Source of the DNA: Physcomitrium patens
Lineage: Eukaryota; Streptophyta; Bryopsida; Funariales; Funariaceae
NCBI RefSeq assembly: GCF_000002425.4
Contig: NC_037259.1
Span: forward strand, 2,570,381 to 2,634,380
Direction: 5' to 3'
Length of the DNA: 64,000 bases
Of this stretch, positions 44,941 to 57,449 are shown in pieces; position 1 is the first letter of the stretch; the number at the start of each line of letters is the position of its first letter. The translations under genes were made by a program, and so were the position numbers. Below the pieces are notes generated by a model that was given only the letters and a program-made list of their open reading frames with translations, searched no databases and was not told the DNA's origin.

Positions 44941-46199
44941 ATACCATGAGTGAAGAACATAATTTTTTTATGACAAATAAAATATGGATACAAAAATAGT
45001 TACTAATAGATAAATATCTCATAATAATAAAGTGGGTTTTTAGATCCAAAATCTCAAATGATTAAAAAAACTAAGAAATTAAAGATTAGCCTTGTAGCTT
45101 GCAGATTTCAACAATGTTTTAGAATAGATTTTAATAAAATACTCTTATTAATTAAAAAATAGATTATTATTTAAATAATTATAATATTTGTGGCTTAGAG
45201 AGGATAGAATATAAAACATCTTCATGTTAAGGTTGTATATATCAATGGTATTATTATTGAAATAGTTTATATGACCAAGTTACAAGGATTTGTTAAACTA
45301 TAGCAAGAAAATTTAACTTTTTGATTAATAAAGACAATCTATGGCCTCAAATAATCTCAAAAAGCTTAATACTTAGATATTGACAACTTCTTATAAAGTA
45401 TTGAACTACGACAAAGTAATAATGATTACAACATATACATGAAATCCACCAATACTAAAAAACTTATAATTTTGATCTTGTAAGTAGATGATATTGTGAT
45501 AGCATGAGATATTATAGATAAGCTTTGAAACCTTGAAGCTTCACTTCAATCCAAATATCAAATATCAATACTTTGCATATTTTTCCTCTACATTGGCCAT
45601 CAATTCTAATACACTAGCAATGGTATCTTTTTATTTGAAGATCATTATGTCAAATAATTCTTCAATAAGAATGGCTCATAGAAATATAATCTGATATTTA
45701 TATTGATGGAAGAAAGTATCAACCTACAAATATAGATAGATTTACCTCTAGTTAACAAATACATATATCAAAGCTTAGTAGGAAGTTTAATTTTTTTTAA
45801 TTTATTTATAATTTAATATATTATATTTGATTTTTATATTAAGCATATTCATGATATCTCTATTCATAACTCATATGGATGCTGCAAAGAGGGTCTTACG
45901 TTATCTTAGAGGTACCACCAATCTTGAATTATTTTTTTCTTTAAACTATCATAATCTTAATTTTGAAGCCTTTGCCAATTCAAACTAGACATATAATCTA
46001 GATAGCTATAGATCCACATTGGGTATGTTATTGAAGTTAAGAGCAATATTAATTGTATGGCAAAATAAGCTCAAGTCTAAAATAGCTATATCGACCATGG
46101 AAGCTAAATATTATGCCTTTGGAGATGCAATAAAATAAATTATTTGAACAAAAGAATTATTAAGCAAATTAGATTTTTTTTCAAGCAATCCTATATGAT

Positions 46200-46730
46200 T
46201 ATCAATGACATGAATTTCAAAAAAATAAAAGATCAATATAATCTTGTGATACTCAAAAATGCTAGAAAATCATTCAAAGATGGAATAATATTAAATTAAA
46301 ATGACTATTGCCAAAGATAAGAAGATTAAATAATCTTAAAATAAAACTAAAGATTAAAAAGGCATTGATAAGAATGAAGAAGGCTTCATTCTTACCTCCA
46401 TATATACTTTCTAACTAGAAGTTATACAATAGTATTCTAAACAACTTCTAAAATATATCCAATTTGTAAGACATGTGTTTTAACTTATAAGCCAAGTTTC
46501 TTATATATATGCCACATCATTAGATTATACTTCAAGGTACCAACATATGCAATACATGGCTAATTTGTTGGCCAAATTTCTAACATGTTAATCTCCTATA
46601 GATATGTATAAAGATAAAATTTCATCTATGAAGCTTTTAAAAAGATTTTCTATAAGATATTAAATTAACCTACTTTTATCTATTCATAATATTTAGATAT
46701 CTATTGGAATAAATATATAAGTCTACAAAA
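46200..46730 (-). repeat. ElB 3' LTR
   Basis: The reverse complement matches the El1/El2 LTR in order, including the hairpin arms (ATAAGAATGAAG...CTTCATTCTTA, near 46,366-46,394) and the TATATA box (near 46,403). It begins at the copia sequence on the left. On the right it meets the complement of the polypurine tract (TTATCCCTTCTTCT). Confidence 0.75.
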
Positions 46731-46739
46731 TTATCCCTT

Positions 46740-47190
46740 CTTCTAAGAATAAGTTCCATAAAGAGTAATAATCACATGTTGAAGAAATCTAAGGTGTTGC
46801 AAATTATATATGTTACATATTTTAATCTTTATTTTCTTTAAAGGTAGTTAATAGGTTTTCTACGCCAAAAATAATGTTACAATCTAGAGTAGAAAAAATA
46901 TCCGATTATTTGATTATTATTGATGTCTTTATAACTTCTTTTAAACAAAAAATTTGTAACACCATGAAGAGTCATTTTTATCTCCAATCAAATTATCAAA
47001 CATTGAGAGTCTCTTCTAAGGTTGTAATACCAAATGTGTTGTATCTCATCATCTATTTAAAAAAAAAAATGTTATTCTTGAAGGTCTTTATCTTCATTAT
47101 GTCATTTTAAAGGCTATGATAATCACAATGTCTTATTTGATAAGTTAGCAAATAATGGCTCTCGAGTTGAATTTGCTTGTTGTTGATTCT
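46740..47190 (-). pseudogene. ElB relic of the third ORF
   Basis: Starts on the minus strand at about 47,190 with MENQQQANSTREPLFANLSN, collinear with the El2 third ORF. It has TGA at the same codon 24 as El2, then further stops. The remaining C-terminal part aligns down to the polypurine tract. Confidence 0.7.
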
Positions 47191-47944
47191 CCATCTTTCT
47201 AGCACCACAAATACAAAGAAATTACAAACAAAGATAGAAGGTCAAATATAATCTTTTCTAAACTGTAATTTTTTTATAGCAAAGATTTACTATCCTTCAT
47301 CTTAATTTTGATGGATGTTGTCAATAAAAAGTATCAACCTTCTTCATTGCATTTAGAAGGTTTTTAACTGGCTTCCATGTGTATTTATTAATATCATATC
47401 TATGCTAGTGAACAAGTTATTCCAACCTAACTTAGTGCCTCTTTGAGTCTAAAACTTCTTTAATCTCATACTTTTAATTAATATCTACTTCTATACAGTG
47501 AAGAGATATTTGTTGCTTTCTTAATATATCTATTATTGTGTATGGCTTAAAAAGAGATACATGGAGCACAAGATGGATCTTTATAGACTTTAGTGGATAT
47601 AATCAATAAGTAGATAGATTAATCTGTTCACATATAAAAAATGGTCCAAGTTTATGATAATCTAACCTATCACAAGGACAAATATTTTTTATATTATGAG
47701 AAACTAATCATATCATGTTGCAAATATGGAATTGAAATTATTCCTTGAGATAAGCATCTATATTGATTTTTTTTATTGTTCTTGAGTTTTTTTTAGTTGC
47801 ACCTTTATTATTGTATGTAGCTCTAATAAATGATTTGGCAAATCTTTTGCTATAAGATTATCAATTTTTGAAAAGTTAAAAATATCTAGTTATAGATGAT
47901 AATTATAATTGACAAAAAAAGATGTTTGTTAAATAGAAGAATGT

Positions 47945-49585
47945 ATTACTATATCATAAGAAGTCATGCTTGAGAAAATGCTAGATACTTGATTATAGAA
48001 GGTAAAAAAAATTATAATCACAAGCACTTACAACTCTAATAAAATTATATATAAATTAAAATTAAATTTTAATAAATATAATAAAATATCCATGAAGTCC
48101 AATTAAAATTTCAAATAAATCATAAAAAATAAAAAAAATCCCAAATAAATCCTAAATTAATTTTAATCAAATCCTAGACAAATCCTAAATAAATTTAAAA
48201 ATAATTCTAAATAAATCCTAAATAATTATTAATAAAATCATAGATAAATTTTAATCAAATTTTAAACAAATCCTAAAGAAATTCTAATCAAATCTTAGAT
48301 TAATCTTAATTAGATTCTAAAAAAATTCTAGACAAATACTATTCAAGTTTTAGATAAATTTTAATAAAATTCTAATCAAATCTTAAATAAATTTTACAAA
48401 AATCGTAATCAAATCTTAGACAAATCTTTATAAAATCCTAGACTAATCCTAAAGAAATCTTAATCAAATCTTGGATAAATCTTAGACAAATCCTAATCAA
48501 ATTCTAGATTCTAATCCAATTCTAAATCTTAAATAAATTTTTAAAAAATCCTGTGGCAAATTTAAATCTCTACAAATAATAATCAAATCATTGATTTCAA
48601 TTCAAATTTTGAATACTTCTCAACAACTAAGCTAATAATAAGTATAAATATTTTTAAGTAGATTGAATTTATTAAATAGAAGATAATTTTAGAATCCACT
48701 TAGGTGTTGGCCAGCCTCCTTCTCCAATTATGATGCCAATCTTTCTAAGCCAAAAATTCATAATTCTATTATTAAATACTTCTTAAAATTTATAAATATA
48801 TTAAAAATCAAGTCTACTATCTATATAAATAAATTTTACCTCAATCTAATTGAAAAATTTCTAAAAATATTAGAAATCCTTATTAACCTTTAAAACCCTA
48901 TTTTTAAAATTCTAATCTACTTAACCTTGAATAATCTTTAATTTAACTATTTGATCATGTTTAAATTTAGAGTACATAATAAAAATAACTATAATCACAA
49001 ATCTACAAATTTTTCCTCATAGATCTACTATCAAACTTAAAAAATTCTTTTAAATATAAATTCTTTTTTATATTTATAAAATCAGATTCACCAAAATAAT
49101 CTTGACTCTACAAAGCTCTTACAAAGTCATTACAGACTTAAATTATTCAAAATCAATTTTCAAAGAAATCATGTGAAGTCTTTGCTCAAATTTCACTCAT
49201 TGATTTGCAAAAGAACCCTAGAGTCACTATAGGTGTTCAATTTTATACCTTAAGGTCTGATTTCAATCTTAGTTGGTATTTAATCCTTTTCTTATATCAA
49301 TTCTTATTTTTTTGATGTAATTTTTTCTAAAATAAATTTCTAATTTCCTGGTATATATGCCTATATTCTTTATATTTCTAATATATCTTATTTTTCCTTA
49401 TTTATGGTCCTATAAAATAAGTAGAAGCCCACTTTATAAAAATGTATTTGTATTTTCATTTTTATTACCTATTGATTATTATTTATATTTTAAAGATAAT
49501 TTTTTATAATATTTTGAAATAAGATATTCTATAATATAATATTTTTTTATTCTTTACCTATTAATCATATCATAATAAATAAATT
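47945..49585 (-). repeat. R repeat copy (probable solo LTR) inside ElB
   Basis: A reverse-oriented R copy of about 1.64 kb splits the ElB integrase. The flanks GAATGTATTAC (left) and AATTCTGCCAATAGCAAAAG (right) join in ElC and El2 as one continuous sequence. The interior has the degenerate AATCCTAAATAAATTT-type tract and no coding content. A repeat of LTR-like size with nothing else from its parent is best explained as a solo LTR. Target duplication not confirmed. Confidence 0.65.
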
Positions 49586-50593
49586 CTGCCAATAGCAAAA
49601 GAGTTATTCAATCATCTTGTTGGTAGTGGATGGTATACTTCAAATATTGCTCTAAAGCTTGATTTACTTTTTTTGTTTGTCCATTAGTTTGATGATAGAA
49701 AGTCAAAGATAGTTTTATATCTACCTTCAAAATCTTAAAAAGAGTTCTTTAAATTCTTAATACAAATTGTGCCTTTCTACTCAATATAATATTCTTTAAT
49801 AATCCATCACAGTAATAGATATTATAAAAAAAAACTTAATTATTTCTTTATTTATAATAGATTTAATATATAATACAAAAGTACCATCTTAGTGAATTGA
49901 TTTATTATCACAAATATTAAATTATATAAATTTGAGATTGAAAGATTGATGATAAAGTCCATAGAAACAAAAGACTATGATTATTTTGAAATAGGTTATG
50001 GCTAAAGAAGTCCATAGGTGAATGACAAGGAGTTTTTGATTTTGAACAAATATTATATGATTTTACAATATCTTTAACTATCTTCTACATTTGAAGCCAC
50101 CAAAAATCTTTAGATATTAGCTCCAAAGTTTTATTATATCTAAAATGTCTGATTACTAGAAAGTTGTGATAAGCTTGAAGCACGCATAATTATACTTTGC
50201 CTTCTAGAACGTATAATTGTCCCTCAAAATAAAGTAGATTGTTCTTAAACTCAAACTTAGAAGTATCTTGAGATTTTGAAGAATTATTCTTAATATTATA
50301 AACAAGAAAATCAAAGGACATATTTGATTGAATTTGCTTGAAATATATTCAATCAATAATTAACATTGATTTTATTGTTCAAAGATGAAAATGATTTGAC
50401 TTCAAGAAAATTATTTTTTGTTGATCAAAAGATGCATCTCTTTCTTTTGATACAAAATAAGGGCATCTAAAAAGAGTATTTGACAAACCTTGTTGTTTTC
50501 TGGATTGATAAGTGATCTTAAAATCAAATCTTCATAATGACATGCTTCAATGGATTTGGCAATGATTCATAATATATACTAACATGAAATATT

Positions 50594-50991
50594 TGTCACA
50601 AACACAGAAATACAAACTCGAGATCTAACAAGAAGTTCAAGAAGAACTAGCAAGAACTAGATTAATCAGATGAATACAAGAACAACACCAGAGAGGTGAG
50701 CTAGAGCTCCAAGAGATGTGTTGTCGAGACTGAAGAACTCTTCAGCCTCGATTCCAATATATACTCCTATTTAGGAAGCTTCTCAAGCAACTTCTACCAA
50801 CTAAGAAGCTTCTAGAAGGTTTCAGAGACTTGCTTCTAGAAGATTCTAGAAACTTATCTCTAGAACGTTCTAAGGACTATGTTCCTAACATCTTCTACTA
50901 ACTAAGAAGCTTCTAGAAGGTTCCAGAGACTTGCTTCTAGAAGGTTCTAGAAACTTATTTCTAGAAGGTTCTAAGGACTATGTTCCTAACA
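50594..50991 (-). repeat. El3 3' LTR (398 bp)
   Basis: It starts TGTTAGGAAC and ends GTGACA in element direction. Its 5' half consists of a tandem duplication of a roughly 95-bp unit full of TTCTAGAA motifs. A TATA box complement lies at 50,757-50,764. The 5' LTR differs by one extra 24-bp unit, so the array has changed copy number. Confidence 0.9.
50830..50975 (-). promoter_or_regulatory. Heat-shock-element array in the El3 3' LTR
   Basis: Alternating TTC/GAA units spaced by 2 nt: TTCTAGAAGATTCTAGAA at 50,834-50,851, TTCTAGAAGGTTC at 50,911-50,923, TTCTAGAAGGTTCTAGAA at 50,935-50,952 and TTCTAGAAGGTTC at 50,959-50,971. Three such units make a heat-shock factor site; two of these carry four. 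They lie upstream of the LTR TATA box in element direction. Confidence 0.75.
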
Positions 50992-51041
50992 TCACCCCTT
51001 CCTTTAGCTTTGAGGTCTCTGAGAAGCAATGTTGTTGTTAA

Positions 51042-51395
51042 TCAGTACCAATGTAAGAAAATGAAGATCTGTTGCATAACGTCTGCTATGAACTCCAACT
51101 GTTGTTCACGAGGGAAGTGGTTCATCGGCCCTTGAAGTCAATAGTAGTGGCCCACTTCTTCAACTTCTGACCAAGCATGAACTTCCATGTCCTCATTGCA
51201 AAATTGTCCTGCAAACATGCCTTCTGGCTGACCATCGTAAGCAGGCTCGGACTCAAATACAATCACCAGTGATCGGTTACTTGGTATCCTTCGTCGTCAT
51301 CGTGGTGTAGGCAGTTCTTCATCTCGGGGTCGCCTTCGTGAGCTAGATGGTTGAGATAATCTGACTGGCATAGTATCTATCTCTTGGCTATCCAT
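51042..51395 (-). pseudogene. El3 third ORF: conserved post-integrase protein of unknown function
   Basis: 118 codons from the ATG at 51,395 (MDSQEIDTMPVRLSQPSS) to the TGA at 51,042-51,044, with two in-frame TGA codons. It lies between the chromodomain and the polypurine tract, as in El2. Protein-level similarity to the El2 ORF is clear although the DNA has diverged: RLSQPSSSRRRPRDEEL against LSQPSRRHNRDEDL; SLVIVFESEP against CLVILLEVG; GHYY-stop-LQGPMNHFPREQ against GHYRWLRGPINHLRREQ. The second stop falls on a Trp codon of El2 (TGG to TGA). No known motif or membrane segment. Confidence 0.7.
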
Positions 51396-51532
51396 ATCAA
51401 AAGACCAAACTATGGCTACTGAAAAAATTCTATTTTATCTTGAAGAAAATAACTTCATCAACTATGAATTTTGGTGGTGCTCTCTCTCTTTCTTATATTC
51501 TTGGGTGAGCAAGCTTCAGAAGGAAGCTATCG

Positions 51533-54500
51533 TCAAACCGACTTAGGTTTGTGAGGATGTTGTTGATGAAACTCCTGTACCTTTTGCAGTGCATTGGCAA
51601 GATTTTCAGCTCGCTCCCACGTTCGCTCATTAATGTCATAGCCACACCAATGAACAAGATATTCCAACTTGTCCCACCTTCGCCGTGAATCTAGCATCTT
51701 TTCAACCTCGTATTCCTCGTGGTTCTCGATCTCAATACTAGGTAGCAGATATTGCACTCTTCCAAGAAAAGACGACTCTCGATAAGGTTCCAACAGAGAA
51801 ACATGAAAGATTCGATGTACCTTCATAGAAGTCGGTAATTCAAAACGGTACGCCACTGGATTGATTTACTTTTGGATGATAAATGGTCCCAATCTTCGAT
51901 AGTCCAACTTATCACATGGTTACTTGGTCTTGATATTCCGTCGAAGAAGCCATGCTTTATCTCCAATTTTGAAAGTAGGTGCTTGATTCCGAAATCTATC
52001 TGCAAACGCCTTGTAGGATTCTTGAGCGGATTGTAATTGAAGCTTCAAGATATTTTGAAGCTCTGATAGTTATTTCGCAAATCCTTCAGCTGTTGGATTG
52101 TTATTTGTTGACAGACTCAATAAATCAAGCTTCGGATGATACCCATAGTTGGAAAAGAATGGTGTGTATTGAGTCGACGCATGGAGGGTGTTGTTATATG
52201 CAAACTTGGCTAGCAACAGATATGTGGTCCAATTGTCTTGCTAATAGTTGATGCTGCATCGTAAGTATTGTTCCAAGACTTAGTTCACCCATTCCATTTG
52301 ACCGTCAGTTTGAGGATGAAAAGCCGAAGAAAGCTTGATATCCACCTTCAGTATCTCAAAGAGAGATCTCCAAAACTTTGATACAAACTGGGTTCCTCGA
52401 TCTGATACGATATCATCTGGTAGTCCATGATATCGATACACATTATCAAAAAAGAGCCTTGCTGTGACTTCACTGGGTGATGTCTTCTTGCAAGGGACAA
52501 AGTGTGCCATCTTTGTAAGCCGATCTACCATGACAAAGATGCTGTCAAATGAGTTTGATGATGGCAGATCCGTGATGAAGTCCATGGAAATTGAAGACCA
52601 TGGTCGACGTAGAATCAGCAATGGCTGTAGGAGTTCATAAGGGCAATGCCTAGGATTCTTGGATCTTGAATAAATGTTGCAGGAGAAGACAAAATCTTTC
52701 ACATCCTTCCACATTTGGAGCCACCAAAAATCTCGAGAAATAAGCTCCAAGGTCTTATTGAATCCAAAATGTCCCTAAGCTGGAAAATCGTGGCAAGATT
52801 GAAGAACTCGGAGTCGTGCTGGTCCTTTTGGGATATATAACCGCTCTTCAAAGTATAAAAGATCTCCCTCCACCTTGAACTTGTTGTCATTGGTATGCTG
52901 CTTAATATCAATGGCTATTGAATCTTCAATGGTCATGGCACGTACCTGATTCAGGAAGTCAGCATCAATTGGCACAATAGTAGCACAAAGCTGAAATTGC
53001 TCTGGCTTCAACAATGTGGTACATTGTTGATCAAACGCTGCTTCTCCAACCTTTGGTAAAAGATACGATCTCCTCGATAAGGCATCAGATAGTCGTTGCT
53101 GCTTTCTAGGTCGATAAGTGATAACAAAATCGAACCTAGATAGCAACATACTCTACCAAGCTTGACGTCGATTTAGAACTCGAGCCGACATGAAATACTC
53201 CAAATTCTTATGATCTGTATATACGGTCACTAGGTGTGCAGCTTTTTCATGAAAGTGACGCCATTCTTGGAAAGAATCCACTATAGCAAGAAGTTCCTTA
53301 TAGTGGATCTCATAATTGATTTCAGCAGCAGAGAACTTTCGAGAATAGATTGCAACCGGATGGAGCTTCTTGTCTTCTCCCATTTGTGAAAGTACAGCTT
53401 CTAAAGCAAAATCTGAAGCATCAGTTTCTAAATAAAAGGCCTTTGTAAAGTCTAGATGTACCAAGATTGGAGCCGTAGTAAATGCGGTCTTCAGGTCTTG
53501 AAACACCTTTTGTGCTAAAGGTCCCCATTCGAGCTTATCCTTGCATGTCAACTCAGTGAGAGGAGCAGCAACTTGAGAGTAATTCTTGATGAAGTTTCGA
53601 TAGAAGTTGCCAAAATTAAGAAAGCATTGTACGTCTCTAACCGTCTTTGGAACCTCCCAGGACACGATTGCTTCCACCTTCTTGGGGTCCATCTTCAAGC
53701 CTTCCATAGTCGCAATGAACCCCAAAAATTCCATCTTTATTTAGTGAAATAAACACTTCTCCAACTTGGCATATAGTCCTTACTCGCTTAGTTTCTCTAA
53801 GACCAAACGAATGTGCTTTTCATGCTCTTCCTTATTTTTGGAGAATATCAGAATATCATCCAAATAGATGACAACAAAATCGTCAAGGTGCTCTCGGAAA
53901 ATGTCATTCATCATATGTTGAAAGACTACTGGAGCATTGGTAAGACCAAAGGGCATGACATTATATTCAAAATGGCCATACCTTGTACGGAACGATGTCT
54001 TCCTTTCATCTCCTTCCTTGAATCATACGAGGTTGTAAGCTCCCCTTAGATCATTTTTTGTAAAGATCCTTACACATCTAAGTTGTTCTAAGAGACCAAA
54101 AATCAAGGATAATGGATAATGATTCTTCTTTGTTACCTTGTTGAGGCCTCGATAGTCCACGCACATCCGCAACGAGCCATCTTTCTTCTTCACAAATAAG
54201 ATGGGTGCTCCAATTGATAATTTTGAATGACGGATGAAATTCTTGGCTAGATTCTCGTCGATGTACTTCCGCAACTCCGCCAACTCCGTCTGCGATAGAT
54301 TGTAGATTGGGCCAAAAGGCGGTTGTGCTCCTTCCTACAAGTCTATGGTGTAATCATATGGTCGGTGTTCCGGTAGCATGTCGGCATTCTTCTTTTGAAA
54401 CATGTCTTTAAAATCCTTATATTGCTCAGGTATACTTGTTGTTAAGATCTTCTCCTCGGTAGTTGAAGCCGTATAAATGACAAACGGTGTGCCTTCTTTA

Positions 54501-55060
54501 GACAATCTTATAAACGCTCTTGCTCCAATGAATAAGGATTTCTCTATTCGGGGTTTTCTACTAGGCTTGTTCTTGGGTGGTTTTGTGGGAAAGGTCATCT
54601 TCCGCAACCTCCAATCTATGGATGGGTTATGCTTTTCTAACTAGAAAAGACCAAGAATAATAGGATTTGATGGAGTTCTAATAATATTGAAAATAATATG
54701 ACTATTATGGCTTTTAAACGTCACTTTTATAGGTTCTGATTCATAGGTGACACTACCAGATAATAAAGGTCGCCCATCTATGACCTCAACGTGAATAGGT
54801 TTGGATTTTTGTACTAAAGGGATCTTTTGACACTTCGCAAATTCTTCATCTAAGAAATAAGCACATGCTCTTGAATCTAATAATGCTAAGGTTCCCAGTT
54901 TCTGATGGCCAATAAGTAAAGGAATTGTAAAGCAAAGGGCAGATTGAGCGGAAAGAAAAGAACCTGGTTGTTGTTGCAATATTTCACTGTCCAGTCGCAT
55001 GGTTCCTATTGTGGCTGGGTATCCTCGTTTTCCTGAACAAACGTGCCCCTAGTCTTGACA
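51533..55060 (-). pseudogene. pol: El3 pol: PR-RT-RNaseH-IN-chromodomain with stops
   Basis: The protease region is LLDSRACAYFLDEEF; the catalytic DSG reads DSR, so this copy is mutated at the active-site loop. RT pieces lie at 54,023-54,283 and about 53,735-54,020, and the region over the YxDD box is split by stops and indels. RNase H has ETDASDFALEAVLSQMG and YTDHKNLEYF (53,153-53,734). The integrase finger and core are at 52,280-52,911 (SMDFITDLPSS, VSDRGTQFVSKF). The chromodomain, YEVEKMLDSRRRWDKLEYLV and WCGYDINERTWE, lies at 51,600-51,720. Pol is in the -1 frame relative to gag. Confidence 0.9.
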
Positions 55061-56031
55061 ATACGTCGATTTTGCTTCTTAGGGCAGTTTCCAACTTTGT
55101 GGCCTTCTTCACCACAATACAAGCATAGACCTTCCTCCCTACGTCGCTTTTTTTCTTCTAGGGTAAGGGATTTGACACATATCGCATCAATTTGCATGTC
55201 TTCTACCTCTGAATGTGAATTCACGCTGCTTGCTGACATAATTGTGGCGTGGCGAACCGTATGTTGTCTTGAACATTGGTCTTGGCGGCGTTGGAATAGG
55301 TGATTATTGCACTTCACAACTTGGCTAATAGCTTCCTTGAGCGTTTGTAGATCAGGAAGAGTTAACAGCAAATCCTTCACATCATCCCTTAAACCCCAAT
55401 AGAATTGACTCATCAACGCTTCTTCGTCCCAATTGATGTCGCATGCTAATTGCTTGAAGTTCGATGCATAGACTGATGTAGAACGCATCCCTTGTCATAA
55501 TAACTGGATCTTTGTTGTAGCCCATCGAACCTTGTCGTGTTCACCAAATGCTTCCGCAAACACCTCCAAAAAGGTTTCAAAGTTGTTTAGTATGGACGAT
55601 TGTTTCTCAAACAAAGGAGCAAATTATGATAGAGCTTATCCTATAAGTAAGGTTCCAACAAGTCCAACACGTGACTCCTCCGTTGGATAGCATTCGGGCT
55701 GTAAAATTGTTATCAACCTGATTTGATTAACAAATCCTCAAAACTTGGAATGCATACCATCAAACTTGTCCGGAAGGCTAAGTGAGGGTTCTTTATGTTG
55801 TAGAACCAGCGGTGCTTGTCAAACTTGAGGCAAAGTTGATTCTCCAAGTGCAGAAGTTTGAGGCTGGTGCAACTTAGATTGTGCCATCCCAGATGCTCCA
55901 TCGTTATGAAGCCTTGCCACGACTCCTTGAATCTCTGCAGTTCTTTGCGATAATGTAGCAAGGGCATTCATGATAGCATCCAACTTGGACTCCGAACTTT
56001 CCGTCATACTAATGTCTTGGCCTCCGGCCAT
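55006..56031 (-). pseudogene. gag: El3 gag polyprotein with stops
   Basis: It starts MAGGQDISMTESSESKLDA at 56,031. A helical N-terminal part (IMNALATLSQRTAEIQGVV) and a capsid-like region follow, then the zinc knuckle CLYCGEEGHKVGNC (C-X2-C-X4-H-X4-C, near 55,085-55,126). The frame ends at the TAG at 55,006-55,008. Several stops interrupt it (55,489-55,491 and more upstream). The end overlaps pol in the -1 frame, with GGAAAACGAG at the complement of 55,024-55,033, shared with El2. Confidence 0.85.
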
Positions 56032-56275
56032 TCTAAGAGAAGGACAAAAATGATTCTACAAGAAGACAATATTGGTTTAGAAGAGGGTACTCCGCAACCT
56101 CTAAAATGCCTTAAGAGCTTCAAGAAAAGGGATAATCTATTCTCTCCAAGAAGAATAAGACTCCAATATTGTAACAAAAGAAGAATCAATTTAGAGGAGG
56201 GTAATCTGCAACCTCTAAAATGCTAGTACACTTCCAAGCAGAGGGAGAATCCATACTCTAACGAGGAAAAAACTA

Positions 56276-56287
56276 ACTCTGATATCT
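56276..56287 (-). other. Putative primer-binding site of El3 (displaced)
   Basis: On the minus strand AGATATCAGAGT matches 8 of 12 bases of the initiator-tRNA-Met complement. It lies 24 nt inside the 5' LTR end. The same core and a similar offset occur in El2. Confidence 0.45.
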
Positions 56288-56311
56288 GAGGTGAGTGCAG
56301 TCTCGACAAAC

Positions 56312-56733
56312 TGTCACGGACACAGAAATACTGACTCAAGATCTAACAAGAAGTTCAAGAAGAACTGGCAAGAACTAGATTAATCAGATGAATATAAGAA
56401 CAACACCAGAGAGGTGAGCTAGAGCTCCAAGAGATGTGTTGTCGAGACTGAAGAACTCTTCAACCTCGATTCCAATATATACTCCTATTTAGGAAGCTTT
56501 TCAAGCAACTTCTACCAACTAGGAAGCTTCTAGAAGGTTCCAAAGACTTACTTCTAGAAGGTTCCAGAGACTTGCTTCTAGAAGGTTCTAGAAACTTATC
56601 TCTAGAAGGTTCTAAGGACTATGTCCCTAATATCTTCTACCAACTAAGAAGCTTCTAGAAGGTTCGAGAGACTTGCTTCTAGAAGGTTCTAGAAACTTGT
56701 CTCTAAAAGGTTCTAAGGACTATGTCCCTAACA
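56312..56733 (-). repeat. El3 5' LTR (422 bp) with heat-shock-element array
   Basis: Same LTR as 50,594-50,991 plus one extra 24-bp TTCTAGAAGGTTCCA-type unit. Heat-shock-type arrays: TTCTAGAAGGTTC at 56,528-56,540, 56,552-56,564 and 56,653-56,665; TTCTAGAAGGTTCTAGAA at 56,576-56,593 and 56,677-56,694. The TATA complement is near 56,475-56,481, downstream of the array in element direction. This is the LTR that would drive transcription of El3. Confidence 0.9.
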
Positions 56734-57449
56734 ATACTACAAATTCTTGCGATTCATATACATGGTGATTGAATTAAAAGTGCCTTTAAGATAATAATGC
56801 TATTCTTAAAATAAATCTATGATTATAAAAAGCTCTTTATTGTACATCTTATAATTAATTTTAATTATTGATTTTTCTTGAAATAAAAAACTATTAAGTA
56901 GAACTTGTCATCTGCTCCTATTTGTAACAAAATCACATCCATAGCAAAGTCTAATGCATCTATTTCTATAAAAAAATGCCTTAAAAAAATCAATATAATA
57001 CAAGATTGGTGCAAAAATAATTACATTTTTTAAGGCTTCAAAATTTGTTTTAATTTCTTTGCTTCATTTAAGTTTGACTTTACATATTAGATGTATAAGA
57101 GGATCTGCAATTTAAAAAAAATTCTTGATGAAGATCTAATAATAATTAGTAAATTTTAAAAAATAATGAATATATTTAATTATTTTTGAGCTCTTCTAAT
57201 CTATAATAGTCTAAACCTTTGTAAAATCTATCATAAGGTCATTATTTAAAATGATGTATCCTAAAAAGTCAACTTGAGTAGTATAAAACATACATTTTTT
57301 TATTTAGGCATATGTTCTTGCATCTCTTAATTTTTGTAACATACAGAAAACATGAAATTTATGCTCTTTTGTGTTCTTAGAGTAGATTAAGATTTTGTCC
57401 AAATAATAGATTTTAAAGTTATCAAGATACTTACAAAAGCCATCATTCA

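Larger units (their letters stand above)
40950..46199 (+). mobile_element. Decayed Ty1/copia element, interrupted by an R copy
   Basis: The recognisable pieces follow copia order. Protease remnant EYWYLD...VHITG is near 41,005-41,060. Integrase is at 41,150-41,800. After the R repeat, reverse transcriptase lies at about 45,010-45,560, with IYMTKLQGFVKL, LIKTIYGLK and VDDIVIA (the copia YVDD box). YQSLVGSL is near 45,770, and the RNase H region at 45,880-46,190 has AAKRVLRYLRGTTNLELFF-like and STMEAKYYAFGDA stretches. Integrase before RT shows copia rather than gypsy. Stops and frameshifts are frequent. The element breaks off at 46,199, where the ElB LTR begins. Its own LTRs are not identified. 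Confidence 0.85.
50594..56733 (-). mobile_element. El3: Ty3/gypsy chromovirus of a second subfamily, nested in ElB
   Basis: 6.1 kb in reverse orientation. LTRs are at 56,312-56,733 (5') and 50,594-50,991 (3'), with termini TG...CA in element direction. The flanks ATATT (50,589-50,593) and ATACT (56,734-56,738) form a 5-bp duplication with one transition. The order is gag, protease, RT, RNase H, integrase, chromodomain, third ORF, polypurine tract. The internal protein sequence is related to El2, but the LTRs are unrelated. It is moderately decayed, with several stops in pol, and far better preserved than the host ElB. Confidence 0.93.

Noticed and set aside
50594-56733. TTCTAGAA palindromes as transposon terminal inverted repeats
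   Set aside because: They lie inside the LTRs, not at the element ends; the ends are TG...CA with a 5-bp duplication, so this is an LTR element.
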